Part shown: positions 26,354-36,969 of the stretch, piece by piece
Position numbering within the stretch: the stretch's first letter is position 1
Layout: each line of letters opens with the position of its first letter
Assembly: GCA_013152295.1 (NCBI GenBank)
Contig: JAADGQ010000045.1
Location: 1-40,588, forward strand
Length of the DNA stretch: 40,588 nucleotides
Reading direction: 5' to 3'
DNA from: Gammaproteobacteria bacterium
GTDB taxonomy: Bacteria; Pseudomonadota; Gammaproteobacteria; JAADGQ01
Notes under the pieces: model-generated
What the model saw: the letters and a program-made list of their open reading frames with translations, nothing else
The model's database searches: none
Told to the model about the DNA's origin: nothing
Made by a program: the position numbers and the translations under genes

Positions 26354-26912
26354 AATATCCTCGTACCTGCGACAGAATTTTCAACTGGCCATACTTCATG
26401 TTTGCCCGCAACCCAACGCCACGAAGCACGCTCGAAGCACTGTAGATCACCACCGGGCTGTCAGACTCCATATATTCACGGTCGGGCCAGAGGCGTAAAT
26501 CGCGGCCATCGATACGTATATCTGACTCAGCTCCGCTCGCTTCGCGGCGCATCGACACCACACCTGACAGCAGCACCATATCGCCCCCGTTTAACACCTG
26601 CCCATGCTCGGCATCAACATGCCACGGCGCACCTTGCTGACGATAGATGACCAACTGCGGTCCCTCCAGCAGAGCCGTATCGGTCTCGGGGTAGTGGTGC
26701 ATGGAGCGCGCGCTGATCCGATAGCGCGGCTCACCCTGAGCACTCATCACCGTTGTGGTAAAGCGCTGCAGATAGTAGTCAGGATCATCACGTGAGCGCT
26801 CAGTGACCGCCAGCGGCTGCTCCGTTTCACCATCCATCCACCACCAGCTGAGCCCAGCTAACACGATGAGCGCTGCCACCTTGAGCTTTCTGTATGCGCT
26901 ACGGTCCATCAA
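26337..26912 (-). CDS. lptC: LPS export protein LptC
   Basis: LptC is an inner-membrane-anchored periplasmic protein that passes LPS from LptB2FG to LptA. The 191-residue protein has one N-terminal membrane helix (about residues 9-26, 'LKVAALIVLAGLSWWWM'). The LptC jellyroll follows ('DPDYYLQRFTTTVMSAQG' through 'LRGVGLRANMKYG'). It overlaps kdsC by 4 bases and lptA by 17. The position between kdsC and lptA supports the call even though LptC sequences are poorly conserved. Confidence 0.92.
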   Translation of the reverse strand: MMDRSAYRKLKVAALIVLAGLSWWWMDGETEQPLAVTERSRDDPDYYLQRFTTTVMSAQGEPRYRISARSMHHYPETDTALLEGPQLVIYRQQGAPWHVDAEHGQVLNGGDMVLLSGVVSMRREASGAESDIRIDGRDLRLWPDREYMESDSPVVIYSASSVLRGVGLRANMKYGQLKILSQVRGYYEPLH

Positions 26913-27436
26913 TCAGTGAGGTATTGTTGATACTGTGCCACCAGCTGGCCTTGCGCTTCCAGTATCAACTCACAAACATCCCTCACCGCCCCCTGCCCAC
27001 CCCCGTGCGGCGTCTGCCAGTGGCTGTGTTGTTTGACCAGCGCGTGTGCATCCTGCACCGCAACCGCCAACCCAACACGGCGCATTATGGGCAGATCAAT
27101 CAGGTCATCCCCCACATAGGCCACCTGCTGACTCTGCAGCGACAATTTTTCGAGCAGCGCCTGATAGGCTGGCAGCTTGTTTTGTTGACCTTGATAGAGG
27201 TGCTCAATACCCAATCCCTGCATGCGTTTGGCAACGGCTTGAGAGGTTCGCGCGGTGATGATGCCAATCAGAATACCGCTGTGCTGCAGCATATTCATGC
27301 CCAGGCCGTCGCGCGAATGGAAGGTTTTATACTCGTCGCCATCAGGGCCAAAATAGAGGCGACCATCGGTCAGTACGCCATCAACATCAAAGATCACCAG
27401 CTTAATCTGCACTGCTCGTTGTGACACGCTTTTCAT
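26909..27436 (-). CDS. kdsC: 3-deoxy-D-manno-octulosonate-8-phosphate phosphatase KdsC
   Basis: KdsC removes phosphate from Kdo-8-phosphate to give Kdo, a core sugar of LPS. It is a HAD-family enzyme without a cap domain. The nucleophile motif 'FDVDGVLTDG' lies at about residues 16-25, with 'IITARTS' and 'YVGDDLIDLPIM' as the later motifs. 175 residues is typical. It follows kdsD by 56 bases and overlaps lptC by 4. Confidence 0.97.
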   Translation of the reverse strand: MKSVSQRAVQIKLVIFDVDGVLTDGRLYFGPDGDEYKTFHSRDGLGMNMLQHSGILIGIITARTSQAVAKRMQGLGIEHLYQGQQNKLPAYQALLEKLSLQSQQVAYVGDDLIDLPIMRRVGLAVAVQDAHALVKQHSHWQTPHGGGQGAVRDVCELILEAQGQLVAQYQQYLTD

Positions 27437-27492
27437 GGGATTACCTAATAGTTACCTAACTTAGTGACCTATAAAAACCACAACAGCCACGC

Positions 27493-28476
27493 TTACACCA
27501 CGCCCGCGCGCAGCAGGTCGTGCATATTGAGCGCACCGACCAGCACCTGATTGTCCGCGACCACAGGCAGTGCATTGATCTTGTGCCTCTCCATGAGCTG
27601 CAACGCCTCGGCGGCAAGCAGATCAGCGCGAATCGTCTTGAATTGCCGGGTCATCACACTGGCGATGCCGGTAGTGTGCAGGTCAAGCGCCTGATCAATA
27701 ACGCGGCGCAGATCTCCATCGGTAAAAATGCCAACAAGGCGATTATCATCATCGACAACCGTTGTCATACCCAACCCTTTTTTGCTCACCTCGACCAGCG
27801 CTTCGCTCAACAGCACGCGATCACTCACCACTGGCAACTCATTGCCACGATGCATGATGTCGTTGATATGCACCAGTAAGCGCCGGCCAAGGCGTCCACC
27901 GGGATGGGAAAAAGCGAAATCTTCGGCCGTAAAGCCACGCGTCTCAAGCAGTGAAATGGCCAGTGCATCCCCCATCACCAGCGCAACCGTGGTACTCGCT
28001 GTTGGCGCCAAACCTAGCGGGCACGCCTCTTTTTCGACACTCACGTCGATATGCGCATCTGCCGCCTGCGCCAACGCTGACTCGACGTTTCCAGTCATCG
28101 CGATCAACGGGGCACCCAGCCGTTTGATAAGCGGCAATATGGTGACGATCTCTGCGGTGGAGCCCGAGTTGGAGAGCGTCAACACCACATCTTTGGCTGT
28201 GATCATGCCCAGATCACCATGGCTCGCCTCGCCGGGATGGACAAAAAAAGCGGGGCTGCCAGTGCTCGCCAGCGTCGCCGCAATCTTGCCGCCGATATGA
28301 CCGGATTTACCCATGCCAATCACCACGATACGCCCCTGGCACGCCAGCATATATTGGCAAGCACGGACAAAATCATCATCAACCCGCGCCATCAGCGCCG
28401 CCACTGCGTCGCTCTCGGTTTTAATCACCGCCTGACCCAGTTGACGCAACTTACGGGAATCGATCTCTCTGTTCAT
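27493..28476 (-). CDS. kdsD: Arabinose-5-phosphate isomerase KdsD
   Basis: KdsD converts ribulose-5-phosphate to arabinose-5-phosphate, the first step to Kdo. The SIS domain (about 35-170) has 'VVIGMGKSGHIGGKIAATLASTG' split across the sugar-phosphate loop and 'HPGEASHGDLGMI' with the catalytic His. Two CBS domains follow (about 205-327). I chose the ATG at 28476 (327 residues, E. coli 328); a TTG five codons earlier (28491) is also open. It follows the calcium/sodium antiporter gene by 16 bases. Confidence 0.96.
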   Translation of the reverse strand: MNREIDSRKLRQLGQAVIKTESDAVAALMARVDDDFVRACQYMLACQGRIVVIGMGKSGHIGGKIAATLASTGSPAFFVHPGEASHGDLGMITAKDVVLTLSNSGSTAEIVTILPLIKRLGAPLIAMTGNVESALAQAADAHIDVSVEKEACPLGLAPTASTTVALVMGDALAISLLETRGFTAEDFAFSHPGGRLGRRLLVHINDIMHRGNELPVVSDRVLLSEALVEVSKKGLGMTTVVDDDNRLVGIFTDGDLRRVIDQALDLHTTGIASVMTRQFKTIRADLLAAEALQLMERHKINALPVVADNQVLVGALNMHDLLRAGVV

Positions 28477-28492
28477 ATCACGTCTGCCCAAG

Positions 28493-29470
28493 CTAACTCA
28501 CGGATGAGAAGTAGATGACTGTCATGTAGCCAATAAATGCCGAAAGCAGTATCGCTCCCTCAAGGCGGTTAATACGACCATGGCCACGAAAACCATACGC
28601 CATTAAAAAGAAGGCCACCATCAAACCAATCATCACCGGCAAATCACGCGTTAGCACCTCTTCGGCAAACACGCCCGGCGCTAAAATACCCGGCATTGCC
28701 AGCACACCCAGCAGATTAATCATGTTTGAGCCCAGCACATTGCCCACGGCAATATCGTGCTCATTCTTCAATGCACTCATAACCGAAGCGGAGAGTTCGG
28801 GCAGACTGGTGCCCACGGCGACGATGGTCAAACCAATCACCAGATCACTGATACCAAATTCAAGCGCAATATTAACCGCGCCCCACACCAGCACGCGCGA
28901 CGCCGCCAGCAGGCAGACCAGACCGATCACCAACCACATTACAGCCTTGGCCATTGGCATATGGCTGGGGATTTCGTCCTCGTATTCACTGGTCATGGGA
29001 TCAGCGCCGCTCTGCCCACGCTCCTTCAAACCTAGACGTACCAGCCAGAAGAACATCGCGAACAAGCCAACCAGAAGCACCACGCCATCAAAAAAGCTGA
29101 GATCGCCATCGATCATCAACAGTAACGCTAACACCATGATTGCCAACAGTACCGGGAACTCGCGGCGCAGTGTTTCAGACTTCACCACCAGTGGAACAAC
29201 CAGTGCCGTCACGCCAATAACCAGTGCCACGTTGGCGATATTGGAGCCGAGCGCATTACCGATGGCCAGACCGGGATTACCCTGCCAGGAGGCGATACCC
29301 GAAACCAGCAACTCCGGCGCAGAGGTGCCAATACCAACAATCGTCAATCCGATAACCAGTGGCGACACACCCAGGTTTCTGGCGGTGGCAGACGCACCCA
29401 GCACACAGCGATCCGCACCCCACACCAGCACAACAAAACCACCGAGAATGGCAATAATAGACTCAAGCAT
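28493..29470 (-). CDS. yrbG: Calcium/sodium antiporter (YrbG/CaxA family)
   Basis: This inner-membrane K+-independent Na+/Ca2+ exchanger family member has two inverted Na_Ca_ex repeats with about ten membrane helices. Each repeat carries the ion-binding alpha motif: 'GIGTSAPELLVSGIASWQG' and 'AVGTSLPELSASVMSALK'. The ATG at 29470 gives 325 residues, the length of E. coli YrbG; the open frame extends to 29548, but that extension lacks family character. It precedes kdsD as in E. coli. The physiological ion is inferred from the family. Confidence 0.94.
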   Translation of the reverse strand: MLESIIAILGGFVVLVWGADRCVLGASATARNLGVSPLVIGLTIVGIGTSAPELLVSGIASWQGNPGLAIGNALGSNIANVALVIGVTALVVPLVVKSETLRREFPVLLAIMVLALLLMIDGDLSFFDGVVLLVGLFAMFFWLVRLGLKERGQSGADPMTSEYEDEIPSHMPMAKAVMWLVIGLVCLLAASRVLVWGAVNIALEFGISDLVIGLTIVAVGTSLPELSASVMSALKNEHDIAVGNVLGSNMINLLGVLAMPGILAPGVFAEEVLTRDLPVMIGLMVAFFLMAYGFRGHGRINRLEGAILLSAFIGYMTVIYFSSVS

Positions 29471-29568
29471 GTATAGACCCGACAGCCCGCGCACAAAGCG
29501 AAGGCAGTTGAAAATTGTAGACCAAGTGTCTGCCAGACTCCCGATCACGCATAGTTAATATTTAGTTA

Positions 29569-30444
29569 TTAAAAATAGTGTAGCGCCAAACCTATAAAAA
29601 TAGCCGCGCCAAACAGGTTGTTATTCAAAAATGCCTTAAAACACAATTGGGGATCACGCTCTCTAATCAAGTACTGTTGATAGAGCGCCAAAACAGCGGC
29701 AACCAACAGCCCCACATCATACAGTCCACCCAGATCCAGCTGGCTGCCAACAGCCCACATCAGCGCCAAAAAGAGCAGCTGAATCAGCGCAATTCCAATC
29801 CTGTCCGCGTCACCCAGCAGTACTGCTGTGGATTTAACGCCGATACGCAGATCGTCACGCCGATCCACCATGGCATACATGGTGTCGTAGGCGGTCGCCC
29901 ACAACACGGTGGCAATGAACAACCACCATGCCACCGCTGGCACTGCGCCGGTCTGCGCCGCAAATGCCATCGGTATCGCCCAGCCAAAAGCCATGCCGAG
30001 CACAATCTGCGGCAGATGCGTGTAGCGTTTCATAAACGGATAGAGCGCTGCCAACAGTGCGCCAACAAACGATAACAAAATTGTCAGCGTGTTCATCAGC
30101 AAAACAAGGCCAAACGCAGCCGCGCATAATACAGCAAACAGAATCAGTGCCTCTCGCGGTGTGACCAACCCGGCGACGATAACCCGCTGGCGCGTGCGCT
30201 CCACCTTGCCGTCGATGTGGCGATCAGCGTAGTCGTTGATCACACAGCCCGCCGAGCGCATTAGCAATACACCCAAAGTGAACACAACGAAAACCAGTGG
30301 ATCGGGAAAGCCTTCGGCAGCGATCCACAGCGCCCACAGCGTCGGCCACAGTAGCAACAAGATACCAATGGGGCGATCGAGACGCATCAACAACGCATAA
30401 TGCTGCAAGCGCTGATAAACGGAGGGAGCAGCCATTTTTGCCAT
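29569..30444 (-). CDS. ubiA: 4-hydroxybenzoate octaprenyltransferase UbiA
   Basis: UbiA attaches the polyprenyl chain to 4-hydroxybenzoate in ubiquinone synthesis, in the inner membrane. The 291-residue protein has the two Asp-rich motifs 'NDYADRHID' and 'DRRDDLRIG', and '[16 protein letters not shown]', all typical. The ATG at 30444 overlaps the ubiC stop as TAATG. One oddity: the segment after the first motif reads '[10 protein letters not shown]', where E. coli UbiA has 'RTANRPLPSG', so the Asn, Pro and Leu of that motif are replaced. It lies downstream of ubiC, as expected. Confidence 0.95.
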   Translation of the reverse strand: MAKMAAPSVYQRLQHYALLMRLDRPIGILLLLWPTLWALWIAAEGFPDPLVFVVFTLGVLLMRSAGCVINDYADRHIDGKVERTRQRVIVAGLVTPREALILFAVLCAAAFGLVLLMNTLTILLSFVGALLAALYPFMKRYTHLPQIVLGMAFGWAIPMAFAAQTGAVPAVAWWLFIATVLWATAYDTMYAMVDRRDDLRIGVKSTAVLLGDADRIGIALIQLLFLALMWAVGSQLDLGGLYDVGLLVAAVLALYQQYLIRERDPQLCFKAFLNNNLFGAAIFIGLALHYF

Positions 30445-31010
30445 TACAGTGCTAACCCACAACGCTCGATACCCGGCAAAAACAGCTCGCTCACCATCAG
30501 CGGTTTGGTATTCAGACAAAATACCGAGCGCCTGCCCCATACCGTGACAGGGCGCTGATCCAGCGTCTCCACAGCCCGTTCAAAGGTAGGTTGGCCGTGC
30601 TCAAACGCAGCGATCTCCACCTCACCACGGCGCATCGATCTGTCCGCAAACAGCGCTGCGCCCAGCGGCTTGCTACCCAAACAGATGAGGCGTCGCCGCG
30701 CACCACCCAGCGTCGAAACCGGAATCACTGTGCGCGCAAACACCCACGGCTGCTCATCGCAAAGCAGGCGCACCTGGCGCACCAACGCAAACTCCGCATC
30801 ACCCATCCCCAGCGCACGGCGCTCGCTGAGCGCAGGACGCTGCCAACTCTGGCTGACAACGCTGACGCGAAAGCAACCCGCACATGCCTGACGCAGGCGC
30901 AACGTCAACGAACTGGTATCCAGCAACCAATGGATAAGTGCCTCTGGCACGCTACCGCGCCGCCACTGGCGCTGCGACCGCCACCTCGGTTCGGCGAAAC
31001 TGCTAGCCAT
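30444..31010 (-). CDS. ubiC: Chorismate pyruvate-lyase UbiC
   Basis: UbiC splits chorismate into 4-hydroxybenzoate and pyruvate, the first committed step of ubiquinone synthesis. The 188-residue protein has the active-site Arg in 'LVRQVRLLC' and the C-terminal '[10 protein letters not shown]' with the catalytic Glu. The ATG at 31010 has a GAGAGG ribosome-binding site; a TTG four codons upstream is also open. It is coupled to ubiA by a TAATG overlap and starts 36 bases after recG. Sequence is otherwise divergent, as is common for UbiC. Confidence 0.92.
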   Translation of the reverse strand: MASSFAEPRWRSQRQWRRGSVPEALIHWLLDTSSLTLRLRQACAGCFRVSVVSQSWQRPALSERRALGMGDAEFALVRQVRLLCDEQPWVFARTVIPVSTLGGARRRLICLGSKPLGAALFADRSMRRGEVEIAAFEHGQPTFERAVETLDQRPVTVWGRRSVFCLNTKPLMVSELFLPGIERCGLAL

Positions 31011-31046
31011 TTTGCCTCTCAAATTTTACTGTTTCAAACAGGGCCA

Positions 31047-33128
31047 TCATACTTCGCCATAACGACAAACATCGCCTAACCAACGCTCAATCAGTGGGTT
31101 AACGTGTTCGGGATAGTGCTCCAGCAGTGTTTCTGCCACCTCAGTCACTGCCGGAACCAACTGCTGGTCGCGGATCAGGTCGGCGATACGCAGCCTGATC
31201 GCACCGCTTTGACGGGTGCCCAAAACCTCACCGGGGCCTCTCAATGCCAGGTCGCGGCGCGCCACTTCAAAGCCGTCACTGACTTCACGCATCACCGCCA
31301 GACGCGACTGCCCCAAACGCGACAGCGGTCGGCGGTACATCAACACACAGCTACTCTTTTCGCTGCCGCGACCCACCCGGCCACGCAGCTGATGCAGCTG
31401 AGCCAAACCGAGGCGCTCGGCATTTTCGATCACCATCAGGCTGGCATTGGCTACATCCACCCCCACCTCAATCACGGTGGTCGCCACCAACAGATCGATC
31501 TCTCCAGCCTTGAACGCGGCCATCACCGCGCTCTTTTCCTGGGACTTCATGCGCCCATGCACCAAGCCGACACGCAGATCCTGCAACGCCTCTTTTAGCG
31601 CCTCGGCAGTGTCTGCAGCTGCCTGGCACTGCAGCACTTCGGACTCATCAATCAGGGTGCAGACCCAATAGGCCTGACAGCCGTTACGGCACGCGTTGTG
31701 TACCCGCTCCACCACCTGTGCACGTCTGCTATCGGAGACCACCACCGTTTCGACGGGTTGACGGCCGGGCGGCAGCTCATCGATCACCGACACATCCAGA
31801 TCACCGTAGGCGGTCATCGCCAGACTGCGCGGGATCGGTGTTGCCGTCATCACCAGCTGGTGTGGATAACCGTGATCGCCAGCACCTTTTTCAAAGAGCG
31901 ACAAGCGCTGTTGCACACCAAAGCGGTGCTGTTCGTCAATGACGACCAGCCCCAATTTATGAAACGCGACATTATCCTGGAAAAGTGCGTGTGTTCCCAC
32001 CACCACTGACAGCTGCCCGCTGTGTAATGATTGCAGCAACTCACGCCGTGCTGCGCTTTTGAGGCGGGCGCTCAAACAAGCGACCTCAATATCCAGCAAC
32101 CCGCACCACTGCTGAAAGTTGCTAAAGTGTTGCTCCGCCAGCAGCTCTGTCGGCGCCATGATCGCCGCCTGATAACCGGCCTCAACAGCCTGCAAAACCG
32201 CTGCCATTGCCACCAGCGTTTTACCGCAACCGACATCGCCTTGAACCAGACGCTGCATCACCTGTCCTTGGCGCAACTCGGCAAGCAACCCCTTCACCAC
32301 CCGCTGTTGCGCACCAGTCAGCTTAAAAGGGAGATGATTTAACAAGCGCTTAAACAGCTGCCCCGGCACCTTCAACGCCGGCGCCGGGCGCTGTCGCTGC
32401 ATTACACGGATGCGGCGCAGGCTCAAGTGGTGGGCAAGCAGCTCCTCAAACGCGAGGCGCTGCTGCGCAGGGTAACAACCATTTAACAGCACATTCACGG
32501 GAGCATCAGCGGGGGGACGGTGCACATAACTCAGCGCATCATGCAGCGTGGGCATGCCGCGCTCAGACAACACCGACTGCGGTAGCCAGTCATGCAACCC
32601 GTATTGCTGCAAGTGCTGCAACGCCTGATCGGTCAGTGCGCGCAAGCGTGTCTGGTGCAAGCCCTCGGTGGTTGGATAGACCGGAGTCAGCGCATCGTCC
32701 AGTTCGGGCAGCTCCTGCCCATCCACAGGTCGCACTTCCGGATGGATCATCTCCAGGCCACCAGAGCCACTTCTCACTTCACCAAAGCAGAGCAGTTGAC
32801 GACCGTTTTCAAGCAGCTTCTGCTGGGCCACACCAAAGTGGAAAAAGCGCAGCGAAATCGCGCCGCTAGCGTCGTTGATACGCGACACCAACATGCGTCG
32901 ACGATGCAATTGAAGCTCGCTACTCTCAACCGTACCGACAATAACCGCCTCGGCACCGACACGCAGGTCGCACAGCGCTGTCACACGGGTGCGGTCCTGA
33001 TAGCGCAGCGGCAGGTGAAACAGCAGGTCCGCTACGGTGTGAATGCCAATGCGCGCCAGTTTCTGCGCAACACGCGGCCCCACACCCTTGAGCTGCGTTA
33101 CCGCAAGCGCCTCTAATGTCTGCGTCAT
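31047..33128 (-). CDS. recG: ATP-dependent DNA helicase RecG
   Basis: RecG remodels stalled replication forks and branch-migrates Holliday junctions. The 693 residues have an N-terminal wedge/OB domain (about 1-230). The superfamily 2 helicase core follows, with Walker A 'GDVGCGKTLVA', the DEQH box in 'VVIDEQHRFGVQQR', 'MTATPIPRSLA' and 'QLRGRVGRG'. Length equals E. coli RecG. It follows ridA by 49 bases and lies in the gmk-rpoZ-spoT-ridA-recG run. Confidence 0.98.
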   Translation of the reverse strand: MTQTLEALAVTQLKGVGPRVAQKLARIGIHTVADLLFHLPLRYQDRTRVTALCDLRVGAEAVIVGTVESSELQLHRRRMLVSRINDASGAISLRFFHFGVAQQKLLENGRQLLCFGEVRSGSGGLEMIHPEVRPVDGQELPELDDALTPVYPTTEGLHQTRLRALTDQALQHLQQYGLHDWLPQSVLSERGMPTLHDALSYVHRPPADAPVNVLLNGCYPAQQRLAFEELLAHHLSLRRIRVMQRQRPAPALKVPGQLFKRLLNHLPFKLTGAQQRVVKGLLAELRQGQVMQRLVQGDVGCGKTLVAMAAVLQAVEAGYQAAIMAPTELLAEQHFSNFQQWCGLLDIEVACLSARLKSAARRELLQSLHSGQLSVVVGTHALFQDNVAFHKLGLVVIDEQHRFGVQQRLSLFEKGAGDHGYPHQLVMTATPIPRSLAMTAYGDLDVSVIDELPPGRQPVETVVVSDSRRAQVVERVHNACRNGCQAYWVCTLIDESEVLQCQAAADTAEALKEALQDLRVGLVHGRMKSQEKSAVMAAFKAGEIDLLVATTVIEVGVDVANASLMVIENAERLGLAQLHQLRGRVGRGSEKSSCVLMYRRPLSRLGQSRLAVMREVSDGFEVARRDLALRGPGEVLGTRQSGAIRLRIADLIRDQQLVPAVTEVAETLLEHYPEHVNPLIERWLGDVCRYGEV

Positions 33129-33177
33129 CGCATCAAACAGCGCTGCCCGCCGCTAACCTGTCAGGTAATTCAGACAG

Positions 33178-33561
33178 TTACACCAGCTCCATCACGCCAT
33201 CCATCTCAACGGCGGCACCCTTGGGCAGAGCGGCAACTTCTACAGCGGCACGAGCCGGGTAGGGCGTCTGGAAATACTCCGCCATCACCACATTAACCTG
33301 TGAAAAATGGCCCAGATCAGTCAGGTAGACATTCAGCTTAGCCACATCTTTCAGCTCACCACCCGCAGCGCGAGCCACGGCTTGAAGGTTATCGAAGACG
33401 CGACGAATCTGCGCCTCGACTGGCCCATCGACCATCTCCATAGTCTCCGGCAGTAGCGGAATCTGCCCGGAGAGGTAGACGGTGGAGCCCACCTTGACCG
33501 CCTGTGAATAGGTACCAATCGCGCGCGGCGCGTCGTCAGTGCTGATGATTTCTCGTGCCAT
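33178..33561 (-). CDS. ridA: RidA family enamine/imine deaminase
   Basis: RidA hydrolyses reactive 2-aminoacrylate and related imines released by PLP enzymes such as threonine dehydratase. The 127-residue trimeric protein has '[19 protein letters not shown]' and the catalytic Arg in '[14 protein letters not shown]'. It sits between spoT and recG, a position taken by trmH in E. coli but seen with ridA in other gammaproteobacteria. The 131-base gap to spoT shows no recognised element. Confidence 0.95.
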   Translation of the reverse strand: MAREIISTDDAPRAIGTYSQAVKVGSTVYLSGQIPLLPETMEMVDGPVEAQIRRVFDNLQAVARAAGGELKDVAKLNVYLTDLGHFSQVNVVMAEYFQTPYPARAAVEVAALPKGAAVEMDGVMELV

Positions 33562-33692
33562 CGTTCGACCCTGCGTTAGTCAAAGCGGGTGATGATAACG
33601 ACATGCCCATAGCGAGGGCAACTTGCTAGAGCAGTAAAAGAAGATGGAATTCAGGAGCGAACGCTGCTCAACCGGAAGGCAGGAGGAGGTTG

Positions 33693-35957
33693 TTAACCCT
33701 TACTGCGACTGATGCGCACCACCTTATCAATTTTACGCACGAAGCGCATGATGTTGGCCAGATGTTTACGACCACGCACCGAGATAACAAAATCCAGCGA
33801 GCTGTATTTACCGTCACGGTCGCTGATATTGACGTTGGCAATGTTGCCATTCATCGCAGCAATGGCCGATGCAACGGTTGCCAGCACCCCCCGTTGATTG
33901 AGCACATCGACACGAATATCGACAAGAAAATCCCCTTCAACCTTGCTCTCCCACTCCACATCCAGCCAGGTTTCCGGTCGCTTGCGGAACTCCCCAACGT
34001 TTTTGCACGGCTCGGTATGTACCACAATACCGCGCCCAGCCGTCACCACCGCTAATATCGGATCACCCGGAATCGGCCGACAACACTTGGCAAAGCTGAC
34101 CACCATACCTTCGGTGCCACGAATAACCAATGGCTTTACAGCGTAGCGATCATGCTTGAGCCAGGCGGGCACGTAACGAGTCAACACGTCTTTGATCGCC
34201 TGCGGCTGGCGCGCCACCCAACTGTCGTTGCCGGAACGCTTCATTTTGTGCTCTGGCACCAGCCGCCGCGCAACCAGCGTCGCCATGCGATTGCCGAGTC
34301 CGATATCCATGAGCAGCTCATCGAGCGTCTCGTAGCTAAACTCTTTGAGCAGATTACTGACCCGGTCACGCGGCAGATCAGAGACTGTAAGCAGGTACTC
34401 GCTGAGCGACTTGTTGAGCAGACGGCGACCCAGAGCGATCGCCTCCTTGCTCTCGAGGTTTTTGAGAAAGTGGCGAATGTTGGAGCGCGCTTTGCCCGTC
34501 ACCACAAAATTGAGCCATGCCGGATTGGGCTGGCCGCCTTGGGTAGCAACCACCTCTACGGTCTGGCCGTTCACTAACGGCGTGCGTAGCGGCGCCAAAC
34601 GGCGATCTATCTTGGCCGCGATGCAGGTATTACCGACATCGGTGTGCACAGCGTAGGCAAAATCCACCGCTGTCGCGCCACGCGGCAACTCCATGATTTC
34701 GCCTTTAGGGGTGAACACGTAAACCTCATCGGGAAACAGATCAATCTTAACGTTTTCGATAAATTCCAGAGAATTTCCCGCTTTTTTCTGGAACTCCAGC
34801 AGGTTGTGCAGCCAATCCCGAACGTACTTTTGCGCCTGGGTATCACTGTTATCCCCTGATTTATAGAGCCAGTGTGCAGCAACGCCCGCTTCGGCCACCT
34901 TATCCATATCCTCGGCACGGATCTGCACTTCAATGTGCACGCCGTAGGGACCAAACAGCACCGTGTGCAGGGATTGATAACCGTTCGCTTTGGGAATCGC
35001 CACGTAGTCTTTGAAGCGCCCCGGTACGGGCTTGTAGCGATGATGCACCGCACCCAGTACGCGGTAACAGGTATCCGGTTTGTCAACGATAATGCGAAAC
35101 CCGTAAACATCAAAAACATCAGCAAACGGCAGCCGTTTGCTACGCATCTTGTTATAGATGCTGTACAGGTTCTTTTCGCGACCGACGACGACGCTCGCCA
35201 GCCCCTCCTCTTCCAAGCGCAGCTTCAGTGCACTCTCGATTTTTTCAACAATCTCGCGGCGATTGCCACGCACCTTTTTGACCGCTTTTTCCAACACACG
35301 ATGGCGCATCGGGTAGAGCGACTGAAAGCCAAGCGTCTGCAGCTCCGTGCGCAATACATTCATGCCCAGACGGTTGGCAATGGGCGCGTAGATATCAAGG
35401 GTTTCGCGTGCAATGCGGCGGCGCTTGTCGGCAGGCATCGCGCCCAACGTGCGCATGTTGTGCAGACGATCCGCCAGCTTGATCAAAATGACGCGGATAT
35501 CCCGTGTCATGGCCAGAATCATCTTGCGGAAATTCTCCGCATGCGCTTCAACACGATTCTCAAACTTGATCTGTGTCAGCTTGCTGACACCATCGACCAA
35601 CCCCGCCACTTCAGTGCCAAATTCAGCCGCCAATTCATCTTTGGTGACTGCAGTATCTTCGATCACATCATGAAGAATCGCGGCGACCACACTCTGATAG
35701 TCGAGACGCATCTCGGCCAGAATGATGGCAACAGAGAGGGGGTGAGTAATGTAGGGTTCGCCGGAACGGCGATACTGCCCTTCGTGTGAGTTGGCACCAT
35801 GCTCGTAAGCGCGGCGCGCAATATCGATGTGTTCGGGTTCGGCGTACTCTTGCAGCAAACTACACAGGCGCGTAATCAACACCGTCGTACCGACATCCGA
35901 TCTGGACGCTTGTGGCGGCGGAGAGGTAGCGCTGGCAACAGACTCTGTTGTTAACAA
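33693..35957 (-). CDS. spoT: Bifunctional (p)ppGpp synthase/hydrolase SpoT
   Basis: SpoT makes and degrades the stringent-response alarmone. Order: HD hydrolase domain (about 50-200, 'AAILHDVIEDT'), synthetase domain (about 230-370, 'YGFRIIVDKPDTC'), TGS domain (about 410-470, 'VYVFTPKGEIMELP'), helical region, and C-terminal ACT domain (about 685-754). The hydrolase motif HDVIEDT is intact, as expected for SpoT. The start is uncertain: the first open codon is TTG (35957), and a GTG at 35882 would give an N-terminus nearer to Pseudomonas SpoT in length. It follows rpoZ by 33 bases. Confidence 0.97.
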   Translation of the reverse strand: MLTTESVASATSPPPQASRSDVGTTVLITRLCSLLQEYAEPEHIDIARRAYEHGANSHEGQYRRSGEPYITHPLSVAIILAEMRLDYQSVVAAILHDVIEDTAVTKDELAAEFGTEVAGLVDGVSKLTQIKFENRVEAHAENFRKMILAMTRDIRVILIKLADRLHNMRTLGAMPADKRRRIARETLDIYAPIANRLGMNVLRTELQTLGFQSLYPMRHRVLEKAVKKVRGNRREIVEKIESALKLRLEEEGLASVVVGREKNLYSIYNKMRSKRLPFADVFDVYGFRIIVDKPDTCYRVLGAVHHRYKPVPGRFKDYVAIPKANGYQSLHTVLFGPYGVHIEVQIRAEDMDKVAEAGVAAHWLYKSGDNSDTQAQKYVRDWLHNLLEFQKKAGNSLEFIENVKIDLFPDEVYVFTPKGEIMELPRGATAVDFAYAVHTDVGNTCIAAKIDRRLAPLRTPLVNGQTVEVVATQGGQPNPAWLNFVVTGKARSNIRHFLKNLESKEAIALGRRLLNKSLSEYLLTVSDLPRDRVSNLLKEFSYETLDELLMDIGLGNRMATLVARRLVPEHKMKRSGNDSWVARQPQAIKDVLTRYVPAWLKHDRYAVKPLVIRGTEGMVVSFAKCCRPIPGDPILAVVTAGRGIVVHTEPCKNVGEFRKRPETWLDVEWESKVEGDFLVDIRVDVLNQRGVLATVASAIAAMNGNIANVNISDRDGKYSSLDFVISVRGRKHLANIMRFVRKIDKVVRISRSKG

Positions 35958-35990
35958 AGCCCTAGCCTTGCTGCCGAAAGTAGATCATCA

Positions 35991-36251
35991 CTAAAGAGCC
36001 TGGCGCAGCTCTTCTTCGCCCACCAGCGACTCCTGGGCGTGCTCACGCGCGTTAACTTTATTCAGAATAGACGCATCAATTTTGCCTTCAGCAATCTCAC
36101 GCAGTGCAACCACTGTCGGTTTATCGTTCTCCCAGTCCACCAGCGCCTCTGCGCCCATGTACAACTCCCGGGCACGCTTGGCCGCGATCAGCACCAGCTG
36201 AAAACGACTCTCCACCTGCCCCATGCAATCTTCTATCGTAATTCGTGCCAT
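35991..36251 (-). CDS. rpoZ: RNA polymerase omega subunit
   Basis: Omega assists assembly of the beta' subunit and, in E. coli, forms part of a ppGpp-binding site. The 86-residue protein begins '[20 protein letters not shown]' and has '[21 protein letters not shown]', split here around its conserved core. It lies between gmk and spoT, the standard order, which links it by location to alarmone synthesis. Confidence 0.97.
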   Translation of the reverse strand: MARITIEDCMGQVESRFQLVLIAAKRARELYMGAEALVDWENDKPTVVALREIAEGKIDASILNKVNAREHAQESLVGEEELRQAL

Positions 36252-36315
36252 AACTAAATCTACCTTCCTGTATTACAACGTTAAATTTGAGTAACCTGAG
36301 CCCAGTATACTACGC

Positions 36316-36945
<630 letters not shown>

Positions 36946-36969
36946 TCAGATACGGTTGGTACAGGGGGG

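Noticed and set aside
28722-29558. Open frame of 278 codons antisense to the calcium antiporter gene
   Set aside because: Ser/Thr/Pro-rich translation typical of the reverse strand of a membrane-protein gene.
34872-35789. Open frame of 305 codons antisense to spoT
   Set aside because: It lies wholly inside spoT, and the translation is rich in His, Gln and Arg with no recognisable domain; typical antisense artefact.
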